From Cardinalis cardinalis (Eukaryota; Chordata; Aves; Passeriformes; Cardinalidae), in assembly GCA_014549065.1 (NCBI GenBank), contig JACDOX010000038.1, positions 2,673,719-2,737,718 of the forward strand: 64,000 nt of DNA, written 5' to 3'. Each line of letters begins with the position of its first letter. Position 1 is the first letter of the stretch. Both the position numbers and the translations under genes were made by a program. Below the pieces are notes generated by a model. It saw only the letters and a program-made list of their open reading frames with translations. It ran no database searches and was not told the origin of the DNA. This document shows, piece after piece, positions 24,093 through 35,400 of the stretch.

Positions 24093-26755
24093 ATTCATAA
24101 TCTTTTAAAATATATGTAGAATTGAATGTACTTCAGTTGTTAACTTCCGAGGGGAGGTTAAACCAGGCTTAACTGTGGTTTAATTCTTGCTGTTTCACAC
24201 ACATAGCCTTGTGAGCAGTGATGCCCGCTCTCACTCAATAGATGTTTTCTAAACTGGGCTTCAGGTGCACAATATCCACCACAAACCCAGCAAAAAATAA
24301 AGTCCTGTAAGGATTAACACATGGCAAGCTGCAGCTCCACCCTATACTGCAAGAATGAAGGAACTTTTCCGTTTTACAGCAGCCTACCTTTGGTGACGTA
24401 GAGATAGAAGAAGTCGCAGTAGAAGATGGTTTGTACCACCCCGGAGACGACAGCGATCTGGTCGTAGAAATTCTCTGTGTGGTAGCGCCAGACCCAGTTG
24501 GCAATGTAGAGGGCACGGTAGAGACCCAGGAAGAAAAGGTAGTGTGTTGTGATGGTCTCTGCTTCCCCTGTCTTGCTGATCATGAAGAGCTGAGGAAGGA
24601 TAGCCACGGACTCCAGGTAGATGGAGAAGGTCCAGAGTATCTGTGAGGTGCAAAATGAAGGCAGTGGGGAGTCAGTGCTGGTTAGCATGTGTTAAGACCT
24701 AAAGCTTTTCATTTGGCAAATCACTGATATGTGAGGGGGATGAGTAGTGCCGCTGAAGTTGGGGAAAATGAGCTCGCTGTGCTGGGAGTGAGAGGAGACA
24801 GCGCTGAGCTGCTCTGTAGATGGTACTGTCTTCAAGGCCTGCCAACTTTGCCTTTCCTGCCTGCTTTTGCTGTTAAAAATCTTGGCTATTCAACATGCTG
24901 CTCACTCTGCTGCCTGGTGTAAGGCTGCTGCTGCTTCCCTTTCCTTTTCCTGCCTCAGCTTTTCCTTACCTCCAAGGGGGTGAAGCTGTGGTTCTCCAGA
25001 AATGACAGGCCTGTGACAGGGACCAGCAGGAACTCGAGGCGGAAGGAGTCGTTCTCGCTGTCAAACGTTTTCCGGAATTTCACGTAGATCATATACACGG
25101 TGACGTAGGCACAAATCAAAAAAATGACCTGTGGTAGAGAAGGGAGATGGCAAGACCTTACCTGCAATTGCACTTTCTATGCTTAAAGAGAGACNGGGTT
25201 TCCCAGAAGTCAAGATAGTGGTGAATGCATTGACTTCTGCTGGAGATATTCCAGTGGTCAGGTAAAGCTTGCCNCACCATGGGAATCTCACGTTTGAGTT
25301 CCTCTAGGGCACTCTGTGAAGAGGTTGGCTCAGTGGCAGCTTTATGGTAATGCTCCTGCTGTACAAGGACACCCAGGCTTGGTTCATGGCATCTTGTTCT
25401 GGTTTTAGTGGTACTAAATATGGCTCAGCTCACTCACTGACTATGGTAAGGAGGTTTTTTGGTCAATGGAGGGACACAGTGGCACCAAAGGAAGCATCCT
25501 TATCCNCCTTTCCTGGCTGAAAAACTCAGTGACAGTGTACCCTCACCTCCCCAAGAAACCACAGCGAGCTGAGGGGAACCTCTGCTGCTGCACTGCCCTC
25601 TCCTTACCTTCATCACAGTGTTATAGACAGAGATGAAATTCGTGAACAGGTCCAGGTAGCGGGTTGTGAAGACGAGGGCAAAAAGTATCTGGCTCTTCCC
25701 AGAGATTCCTGCATGGCAGGGAGATGAAAGGAAAGTAAAGCAGATGAAGGGAAGGGTCTGTGGGACGGTGATTTCCCCTTACGCCTCCTTTGGAAGCATT
25801 GATGTGTAAATGTGTTGTTTTGTGAGCCAGGGCTGGTGTGTGGGTGCTGAGGTAGCTCTACCCCAGAGTGGCCAGAGTCTCCTCAGCAACAGGGCAGGTT
25901 CCTGCTGATGCCCCTGAGTGCTGCCTGTAGGAGCTGGCNCTCAGTGGGCATGTTCACCACTTTGGCGAGTTCAGTCCTTGCTGTCCTAAAAAGGCCTTTC
26001 TCTTGCCTCCCTTCCCTGTTTGCCTGCCCACCTCAGCAGGGGACTGTGTGATGTGACATCTGCCCCGGGAGGGAAGAGCTGCAGGACCAGCCCCAGGGCA
26101 CTGATGGAACTTGGCCACTGCTGGCAGAGAGATGCAGTCGGGCCCACCCACTCCTGTACCTGTGATAATGGCCACAGCCCCAGCAGCCCAGCCCCAAAAT
26201 CTCATGAGGAGGGAACTATGAGCAAAACTGTCCTGCGGGAAGCTGCTGTCCCGATTTCCTCGGCCTGGGATGGGGCAGCCTCTGGCACCTGCCCACCACT
26301 GGCAGAACCTCCGACCTAAAGCAGCTTGCTCTCCAGGTTGTTGGTGTTGATGCTGCCACAACCTCTTGTTCTCCTTTTCCACCTCCCTCCAGCCTTGCCG
26401 CCCTCTCCTTCGCCTCAGCACCCTGAGACCAGCACCTGCCTGAGGCTGTGCGCCTTGCCACATCACATCCTTCCAGCACAGCCCTCTCCTGGCCGGGAGA
26501 CCTCCCAGGGAAAGAGGATGGCTTCCCTCAAAGAGCCCACGGGGGAGGGCTGCCAGCTCCTATGGGCTATCACTGGCCTTTCCAGCTCCCGTTCTGTTGT
26601 ACCCTTCACCAAACTGCCCTCCGAGAAGGGCCATCCTCCTTCCCCGGTACGTGGGAGCACTCACCAGCACAGGACTTGGACTTCACAATCTTCAGCAGGA
26701 GAATAATGATGGCCAGCAAGTGGGAGACATCCCCCAGGATGCGGAAGATGTTCAT
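21471..26755 (-). CDS. KDELR3: KDELR3, KDEL (ER retention) receptor 3
   Basis: Seven-helix receptor that binds K/HDEL-tailed chaperones in the acidic Golgi and returns them to the ER in COPI vesicles. Coding exons, in transcript order: 26755-26665, 25708-25608, 25128-24970, 24640-24388, 21511-21471. All junctions are GT-AG; the sum is 645 nt, 214 aa, exactly the family length. It starts MNIFRILGDVSH. The pH-sensing His12, ligand-pocket Arg47, Glu117 and Glu127, and the C-terminal Lys-Lys (206-207, COPI binding) are present. The tail VLKGKKLSLPMPV is carried by the small last coding exon, 2.9 kb from exon 4. SLPMP-type endings and NDSFRLEF match KDELR3 rather than KDELR1 or KDELR2. It is convergent with DDX17. 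Confidence 0.96.
22110..22810 (+). mobile_element. CR1 LINE 3' fragment in KDELR3 intron 4
   Basis: The + strand translates in part to the CR1 reverse-transcriptase C-terminal region, with residues LESS, LGVLVDTKLN and SHQCALV around 22225-22315. It then runs through the typical CR1 3' UTR to 'ccattctgtgaa' at about 22800-22809, the CR1 3' terminus. The frame is broken after about 22470. It lies antisense to KDELR3 and is non-functional. Confidence 0.8.
24050..24091. repeat. Homopolymer T, 42 bases
   Basis: An uninterrupted run of T in KDELR3 intron 4, that is, poly(A) in the KDELR3 pre-mRNA. Its length in an assembly is unreliable. Confidence 0.95.
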
Positions 26756-27200
26756 GGTGCCGGGGGGACTCCTTTGGGCTGGAGAGAGTGGGGTTCTTTC
26801 TGCAGGCAGGGAGGGCGAGGGTTTGAAGTTTTTCTCCGCCGAGCCTCGACTGAATGAAAGATTTCCTTCGGCTCAACTTTCCTTTTTCCCTGAGCACGGA
26901 GCCCTTCCTTCCCGTAGCACAAAGTTCAGTCTCCCCTGCCCCGTGGCTGCAGATGCCTTTTCCCTGCCAGGCTGGATGTCTCTCTTTACTTTTCCACCGA
27001 GGTGGATTCTCGCTCTCCCAGCCCAGGGCCTTCCTCTCTCTGCTTTGGGCTGAAGTTGGAGTTCGTCTCCCGGAGCGCTCTCCAGGCTGAGCAGCCCCGA
27101 AGCAGCGCTGGGTGACGGTGACGTGGCTCCTGGCTGGCCGGGGAGGAGAGAGAGGAGGAGGCAGAGGCGGGAATAACTGCGCTCTTTTTCCCTTTTTCTT
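26756..27200 (-). promoter_or_regulatory. KDELR3: KDELR3 promoter region with UPRE-like site
   Basis: GC-rich sequence directly upstream (higher coordinates) of the KDELR3 start. TGACGTGG at 27119-27126 matches the unfolded-protein-response element bound by ATF6/XBP1. KDELR3 is a known ER-stress-inducible gene in mammals. No CCAAT-N9-CCACG element was seen. Start of transcription is not determinable. Confidence 0.5.
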
Positions 27201-30200
27201 TTTTTTCCTTCCTCTTTTTTCTTCCCCTGCTTGTCTCAAGTTACACACGGAAGTGTGGTTAAAGGGGAAAAGGCAGAGGGAACAGGATTCCCATCCTCTG
27301 GCCTTGAGGACACACCCTCCGGCCAGAGGAGGGCCGGGCTTTCCAGGGATATTCGCCACGGGCGCAGTAACCTCTGTCCTGCTTCCATCGGCAGCCTTCT
27401 GCTCTCTGCCCTTCCCGGCCCCATCCCACCTGCAGCACCTTCTCACCAGTGCTCTGCCTTGGCTCCTGCAGCCAAAGAAGGAGTGGAGAGATATTTGAAT
27501 TATCCAGCCATTGTGGCTCTTCCACAGCTGTTCATGGACAGCCATCCCCTGGTGTCTGCCCCACCAGGCACCCCTTCCTTCAGGTGCCCTGTCTGGAGCA
27601 GTGTGGATCCCTGAGCACAGACAAGATCCTCCCAAGGGCTGGTTTGAAACAAACTTCACTGAAAATATTAATCCTGGATTCCTTCAAGAGGGTTACAAAT
27701 AACGTGGGGAACATATTGAGTGAAAGAAGCTCGTAGTTGCTGCTGGTTTTATAGGTTTCACAGAAAGGAGCTCAGCAGTGACTATAAAAAGTTTTAATAC
27801 ATTTGAAAATGTATTAAGCTGAGTGACCAGCTTGTTTTGGATGAACCTTGTCCTCAGAGCAGCAGTTACAAAGGGAGATCTCATGGCAGCAGCAGGGGGA
27901 TCTCTGCATCAAGATCCAGCAATTAGATAGTCAATATCTAATCACTAATTTAAAGTTGCTTTAGTACAACCTAATGGAAGTTGTAATTTGTCTCCTTGTC
28001 CCTGAGCAAATCACATCTGGCTGTGGGTCTAATTTGGTTACTCTTGGATTGTGTGATCCTGCCTGCTCCTGTCCCAAAGCTGGCTCTGGCTGCCGCCCTC
28101 CCTGTCCCCAGCCACGACATGTGGCCATCCCCTACACATCTCTCTCTGTCCTTGTGGGCTTGCCTGGAGTAACATCCTCAACGACCAAAGTGTAAAAATA
28201 TTATTCCTGGTGTTTTCCAAGAGGATTAACAAGCCTATTAGCATCACCGCTCCCTTTCTGAATATATTTGCATACATTTCCTCCCTGCCCAGTAGGTTGG
28301 CGGTTGTGTTTTCCCTCTCTGACGCTCCAGCACCTGCATCACAGGGCTTTTCCAGCTGGATTCACAGGCCAGGAAAACACCTGCTCAGCCCCACAAAGCT
28401 GGAGACATCCCTGCCTGTTCCCAGCCAGAGCACTGAGGCAGGGGCTGCTGCGCTGGACAAGGGCAGGGTAGAGCAAAGGAGANGCCTGGCAGAGGGCAAG
28501 GACTGCCTGAACTGGGTTTCCAGACATCAGAGTAGAGCTGCCTGGGATTTCAGCAGGGCTTCACAAGGCTGTGTGTGTGCTGGTGGAAGCCAAGCCCCAG
28601 CCCTGGTGGCCCTGCAGGTCTTTTTGCAGGTAGGCTCCATCCATGGAGCAGGGATGGGGGGAAGGAACAGACTTGGGGTCCTCTCTTCCAAGAGATCCCC
28701 TTCCAATCCCCTGGTGTGCAATGCCAGAGCCCCCTCGTCTTTGTCTTGTCCCTGCACTCCTCTTTGCAGCTTCTTGTCCCAGCCAAGGGAAGAAGCCCCC
28801 TGCAGAGGGGTGGCAAAGGTTTATTCTCCTCGTCTTGCACCTTCCCAAGAAGAACTGATGGGCCCAACTCTCAGCATTACCTCCTGCTCTGGCATCAGGA
28901 GCCACCAGCTGAGGTGACCATTAGAGGAATTTCATGGGAGCAGCCCAATCAAGCTCGCCCAGCTGGAACAGGGTGGTAGGGCTGGGCTGTCCCCGTGGAA
29001 CACCACCCTGTGTGNCTCATGAGGGCCACAGGAAAGCTGCTGCAGGGCAAGGGACACCCAGGCTCTTAGAGAAGAAAAAATTGGCACATGGAGTGGGACC
29101 AAGTAAAAATAAACCTTGCCTCCTCCCGCCCTGCCACCATGCGAAGCGCCTTGCGCCGGGTGTCTCCCTGCCTCCCAAAATAATGCCGGGTGCTGCCACC
29201 ACCCCGCATGGTGATGCTCTCTCCATGCCTCCCGTTTCCATGGTGACCACAAGGAATGTCGCCAGGGTGACAAGGAGGCAAGTGAGCTGGGATTTGATAT
29301 TAAAAAGGAGATTTTGGGGTTGTTGGGTTTATTTTTCTCCCCCCCCCCCCCCAGCCCCTCCTCCTTTAGTTCTATTTTTGGGGTTTCCCTCTCTGCCTTA
29401 GCTGGTCTGGAAGGCTCCTCCTGCAGAGCCCCTGGGCCAGGCAGCAGCAGCTTCATCCAGGGCCCTTCTCCACCTCCGCCTGTCAGGTGATGGCTATGGG
29501 ATGAGAAGAGGGACAAAGGGCATTTCCTTATCACTAAAACATTTGTTTCCTTCTACCNGGAAGGCTTCTCCACTTTTGCCCCTGGTGGTTCTCCAAGTGT
29601 CTCCCTTCATTTCTGCTGCAGGATGTATCTGAGGCTGCATCCAGACCTCCTGGGAGAGTGGGCAGCCTCAGGGATTTGTCTAAGAGAGGGAAATGATTCT
29701 GCATTCCCAGAGGGGCTGGGGAGCACGGTGGGGTTGAGCACCATGGGTCACCTCCATGTCTCACCATCTCTCCCCCCATACCCAGGTCAGGTTGGCTGGG
29801 CAGCGCTGGAACACTGGGGACAGAGATGGAATGGTTGGTAGAAGATCACACAGGGAGCATGGCAGGTGCTAAGGAGCCCAAAACTTTGTTCTCTGGTTTA
29901 AACTCCCAAAGCCAGATCTGCTCAGCGCAGAGAGAGCTTGAGGGTTTGTGCTGGCTTAGCTGGTATATCACAGGAGTGCAGGACCACGGGTGTCCAAGTA
30001 GGGGCTGCTGGCATAGAGGCAGCTCTTCNCTTCATGCCCAGGCGGGAGAAGGGGCAGGCAGCGTTTGCTCACCTTCCCAGGAGCTCTTGCTTTCCGCTGC
30101 GCCCATCTCTCCATCCATCTCCAGCCATCCCTCTCTCCCTCTCCCTCTCAATCCATTCTTCCCTCCATCTTTTCAACCGCCCTTCACTCCTCCTCTCCAT

Positions 30201-31900
30201 TCATCCCTCCAAAGATTCCTCTGTCCATCTCTATGACTCTTTCCTTCCTTTCATCCATCCCTTTATCCATCCCTCGTTCTGTCCCTCCATCCCTCCATCC
30301 CTCAGTCCCCCCAGCGGCACTGGGAAAGGTTGGCGGAGTGGGGCTATTTTTGGGAGCGTCTCCCTGGCAACGGCTGCCACCACCGTCTGTGGTGGCTTTT
30401 ACATAGGTGCTAAAATATTCCACACTTCTTATTAAAGACGGTGCTGGTGGAGACGGGCGCGGGCGGCGAGTGTGAGCCACCCCGCTGCTGGGGCCGGCGG
30501 CCATGGGGCGGTCAGGCCACGCCACTTGGGGGGCACAAGGACACCAAGGGGCCCGTGACGTCCTCGGTGTGGCGTCCCCACGCCCCTCTCGCTGGCTCTG
30601 GAAGTGCCACCTGTCCCACCATGCACAAGGTGCAGCTATCCATCCTCCTGCCACAAAGGCAGAGGGAAATGTGGTGAGGCCTTGGGAGGAGCCAGCAATG
30701 AGGAGCAAAAGGCAGAGAGGGCGAAACCCGACCTGAAGCTGAGGTGGCCACAGGGCACTTGATGGCTTTGCCTGCTGTGGGAAGGAGGAAGATGTCTCAG
30801 CTCCATCTTCATCCCTTCACCACATGAAGAGGAAAGGCCTGTCGTGGTGCCAGAGGGATGGTACACTCTGCCAAAGAGACAGGCCTGAGAGAGCTTTTGG
30901 GAAAGTAAGTACCCCTCTGAACCTGAAAGANATCATCATAGGGATGGCTGCAGAGGGGATGGACAGCAGGCTGGCCCTGCTCCATCCAGGTGCAGCAGCT
31001 CCCCAGGAGCAGCAGGAAGGAGCCATGGGTGCACTGGGGAGAACTGACCCGTTCAGGAGGCTGATGTGCTCCTGGTTTTGGGAGCAAGCTGTGCTCACCA
31101 CGCCAGTGTTCACCAGTACTGGCAGGGCACAGCAGGCTCTGCAACATGTTGTGCAGGGGTCATCCCATGTGCCACATCTTGGGAGGATTTTGGGAGGGAG
31201 AGTCATGGTCCTTGCAGGATTTGGGCTCACAGAAGATTCAGAAAATGGGGTCTTAAAACCTTTTTTGACTTCTCAGCACAGGCCTTAACACTGGGGACAG
31301 CACAGGAGACACCAAGAGGGAAAACATGTCCTCAAAAACGCTGTCCTGGAGCAGGGCTGTCCAGGACCCTGTGCCTACAGCCGCTGTTTGTGTGGTCAGG
31401 GGCCTCTTCAGCCTCTGTCTTTGCTGCAGCAGAGTCCCCTGCCTTCTCTCCTTGTCACCAAGAAGTGACCTTCTTAAAGCCTCTGAGATGCTCCTGGCCA
31501 TGGAGACCCAAAGGAGGCTTCTTGCAGAGGTTTCCCGGCATGGCTGTGCACTATCCTGGAGCCCTGAGGACTGGTCCCTCCATGTCCAGCTGCTGTCCCA
31601 GCATCACTCACCCTGGCAGGAAATCACCTGCTCTGTGGAGTGGGGAGGCAATGCCCCACAGCAAACACTCTGCACCAGCTGGGAGAGCCTGGCCCTTNCT
31701 CAGGGCGAGGTGTCAGCCCAGCACCCCAAATCCAGGTGGGAAAGAACCCTCTGGCGGTGGTTATTTAATCTCTGTGCAGCAGCCCAGGAGGAGGATCCAC
31801 CTCCTCGGGGGCACCTGGCGGCCCCAGCATCCCTTTCCNGCTGCCATGGCTGCTGTGTCTCCCCCATGGCGGCTCCGCAGCTCTGAGCTCACATGCGAGG
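27200..31900. other. Intergenic DNA, KDELR3 to KCNJ4, first part
   Basis: No gene recognised. It holds a 13-base C run near 29340, a degenerate CCATCC repeat (separate entry), a 24-base palindrome at 27794-27817, and a small CpG-rich patch at about 30430-30610 with a CRE-like TGACGTCC and an X-box-like 'cctggcaacgg' just before it. Long open frames on both strands here are GC artefacts. Confidence 0.6.
30099..30306. repeat. Degenerate (CCAT/CCCT)n simple repeat
   Basis: About 200 bases of C/T-rich sequence built from ccatc, ccctc and cattc units, most regular at the right end (ccatccctccatccctcc). It looks like an old tetra/hexanucleotide microsatellite. Confidence 0.85.
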
Positions 31901-31919
31901 ATGGGCTAAAGTAGCGGAA

Positions 31920-32465
31920 AGCTGTTGGATCCTACCACGGAGTTACTGACTTCTCAGCTACAGACTGCATAGCAATCAGCGAGGGGGAGAGGCAGCCAGG
32001 GAAAGGGAGGGAGCGCACCGGGAGGAAGAGTGTCGGGGAGAGGGGGGATCTGGGGACTAGAGCAGGGGGGCAACAAGGGGCACGGGCACATAATGCCAGA
32101 GAAGGAGGGAGCCAGGCAGGAAGGGGAGACCTAAACCCGTCGCTGAGCCACGAAGGCACATCAGCACTCCGTGGGATGGACGCTCCTGGGAGCAAAAAAA
32201 TTCTGAGAGGCAGAGGCAGAAGGAGAGCGCTGGCGTGGGCAGGGCAGAGTTAGGAGAGGAGCAGGTCGCAGCGGAGAAGTAGCTCTTCGGAGGGGAAAAA
32301 AATAAACCTAGGCTGGAGGCGAGCGAGGACTGCAGAGAGACTTCCCTGATTCCTCCGGTCCGGCTGAGACATTTCATGGTGAGATGGAGACAGCGGCCGC
32401 TTTCCCGTTCCTCTGATGCTGGCTCGGCGCGGCTGGAGCCGGCGGCAGCCCTCGGCAGGACCCGG
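31920..32465 (+). promoter_or_regulatory. KCNJ4: Candidate promoter and non-coding first exon of KCNJ4
   Basis: A GC- and purine-rich block that becomes CpG-dense at 32390-32465 and ends in a good splice donor, CCCGG|gtaaga, at 32465/32466. Mammalian KCNJ4 has a non-coding first exon far upstream of the coding exon, which would put it in this range. The acceptor at 44783/44784 would receive it. The assignment is an inference from position, CpG content and donor. Confidence 0.4.
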
Positions 32466-35400
32466 GTAAGAGGCGGTGCCGGGCGCGCTGCTCTCCTCTC
32501 CGGCAGGAGAGCGGGAAGGGTTTTTCTGCCTTAGGAAAATAATGTATTGTTTCATTTGCGTTCGCTCTGAGGAACAGCTATAAATATAACTTGGGGAGAG
32601 ATGCGTGGCTTCGTGTGAGCGTGCCAGTGAATAATAAAGTTGCCTGGTGTGCATGGCGTATGCACGCACAGCTCCCGGGGCNGCCGCGGGCCGAGGGACA
32701 GGGGTGGCTCCTGCCTCTAAACCTCCCTGACTTCCCTCCCCGCCCCCTTGCCACCCTCACTTCGGTCCCTTTGCAGGTCACTTCTTCATTTTTTCAGTTC
32801 TCCGTGTTTTCTTAGTGTCTTCTAGCCCTGGGCTGGGTCTTGCTCACCTTTTGCTTCTCCTGCTCTGTAGATTCTTCTCTGTGCTGGTCCTGGCCAGTTC
32901 ACAAAGAAGAAGGCAGCTGGAGCCTGCTCTCCAAGCCCTCAGGTGCAAATGGGGCTGAAGTGGAAGTGTTTGCTCTCCTGTTGCCTGTGGAGCTTTTTGG
33001 GCTCCAGACCTGCCCCCCTTTCCCTTGCCTTCCACCTCTCCCAGTCCCAGCATGGCTGATCCTGCCAGTGGCGGTCCAACACCCCCCCAGACAGGCACGG
33101 TGCAAAGGGTCTTCTGGCTGGTGGCTTTGGGTGAAGGAGCTCAGGAGGAAGCCATGAGCAAGCTACCAGAGAAACTCTGCCTTTGCTCCCTGCTGNCAAG
33201 GTCAGCTGGCAGGAGTGGGCAGGCAGGTTGGCATGGTGCTGGCAGATCCCCTCGGACACCCCTGGCCCTTCAGCCCCCACAGCCCTCCCTCCTGGGCAAA
33301 TAGCCTGGAGTCATCCAAATCCTTCTGGGAAGAGCCTGGGGTTACCTATCCCTGCTGCCCAGCCCTGACTCCATTGATGGATGGCACAGCAAACAGCAGC
33401 TCTGGGGCCTCTCCCTCATCCCCTTCCTCCCCTTGGGAGTGCTGTGGGGGGCAGACAGTGACAGTGCACACGGGAATGCGTGGCAGATGTGACGTAGCTC
33501 CGAGGCTACCTTCAACCCCTGCTCTGTGCCCTCCTTGGCTTCTCGGGAGGAGCCATCCACAGGAGGTGGGAGGTGTGGAGATGAACCCAGGGCTTGGGGC
33601 TACCTGGAGCCTGGGAGGGATCAGGCAGGTGCATGGGGAGTACATCTTGCCAGAGACGTGGGAATGTGCTCCTTCTCCATTCACCACCAGAAGTGGCACC
33701 CACAGAAGCCTGAGACACCTTGGCAATGTTTGCAGCCACTGAAAATAATGATCAATANGGGGCAAATATGTGCCTTAGGGGGAAGCATGAATCTGCTGGG
33801 GACAGGGAGTGGTGGGGAGAGGACAAATGGTGAGGATGGCCACAGAAAGGATAAGCTGAAGAGGGCTGATCTGGAGGGAAGTGGGTTCCCTCTACTCCAC
33901 CTTTTTTTTTTCCATCTCTCCCCATTTGGGTGCTAAGATCAAGCGCCCCAACGTGTGGTGCTGGCAGTGGTCCTTGTCCCTTGCAGCCCCACGCCATGGT
34001 TTGCAAGGAAAACCGGAAAGCCGGGAGGTGGCTGGGGAGGGATGGAGTTGCTTGGCAGGACCAGTCCCTACTGGTCCCTCCAGCCTCTCGGCCACCCCAA
34101 GCTCAGCCATGGGCCACGCCCGGGAAGCAGCCGCATCNCTGGGGTGCTGTCAGCGGCGGGAGGTGCCCGCAAGGCGGGGAGGGCACAGGGATGGATACCT
34201 GTGCCCGCTGACATCGGTGCGGAGCGGAGCAGAGCAGTTAATGTCGCGGTGCCCTCAGCGCGCCCCGCTAGCCCGCCCCGTTGTTGCGCTGGGCTGGCTC
34301 AGCCCGGCAGCGCGGCCCGCGCTGGATCGATGGATGGATGCTGGCGTCTCAGCAATCGATCCCTTACTCATCCACGCGGCTCCCAGGCTCCCGCTGGCGC
34401 TCGCTTTTCTGTGAATGGCACGGGCTGAGCGAAGCCGACTGCGCTTGCCTCGCAACGCTGCGAAACTGAGTCAGGCTGAATTCCTGCTGCTTGGTGACAC
34501 TGCTCCTGTGCCCCTCGCCAGGGCAGAGAGGCCTCAGAGGGAACCCCCAGAGGCACCGGCACCGGTTGTGCTGGCCAGACAATGCGGTTTTAATGGTGAT
34601 GGTTTGGATTGGAGCCCCTTCTTGGGAGAGATGCTGATTCTCTGGCAGTGGGGACCTTGGGACAGGCAAGGGCTGCTTTTGAGCTGGTTCTCGCCCTCAG
34701 AGCTCTGAGGCTTGTTCTGCAGCAGTGAAGGTGGTGCCGTGGCACAGGCTGCTGAGGGATGGGAGCTGGCTGCAATGTGACCCTGGTCCCGTGGCCCCAG
34801 AGATCCATGTATCTCCATGCCTGTCCTCCTGGGAGCCTGGCAGCAGGCAGCTTGTTTCAGAGACAGTTCTGGCATTCACCCACCGGTTTATCTGGGGCAG
34901 AGATGCCCACNATCTCCTGGCACCAGCCATGCTGGCCCAGCAGCCCCACCGCTGCACTCCCTGGAAATCAAGGACTGGAGGGTGGAGAGCAAGGCGCTCT
35001 CCAGCCCGGCACCTCCCCACGCCGCCAGCCAGGGGCTCCTGCCGCCGCCCTGCCCACGCCCCTGCCACCATGGCAGTGGGTCTGCCCCTCACAATCTGGA
35101 CGGCTGTTTTATTTCTATGGCAACATTTCTCCTGAAACACTTCAGAGGGAGCCTGGTGCTGTTCCGTAATGAGGGAAGCAGCGTCCCCCATTCTGTCCCC
35201 TGCAAAAGGCTCGGAGAAACGACCCTGACACATCTCCCCACCTCCTTCCCTCCCTGGCAAGCCGTACCAGCNCTGGTACAAAGAGCTGCTGGCCTGGTCC
35301 CAGCTGCCTCTCTGCTGCTTGCTCTCCTTTCCCTGCCTTCAGCTTGGCTCTCCCCTCTCCTCTCGCCGGCTCCCTTTCTGCCGGCAGCCGGCTAAAGCAC

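Noticed and set aside
26661..27659. 332-codon open frame on the - strand overlapping KDELR3 exon 1
   Set aside because: It lies in another frame from the KDELR3 exon, is Arg/Gly/Pro-rich like all frames in the GC-rich promoter, and ends in the exon's own sequence. No domain recognised.
31066..31914. 282-codon + strand open frame
   Set aside because: Overlaps other open frames on the same strand, includes ambiguous bases, starts without a good context and resembles no family.
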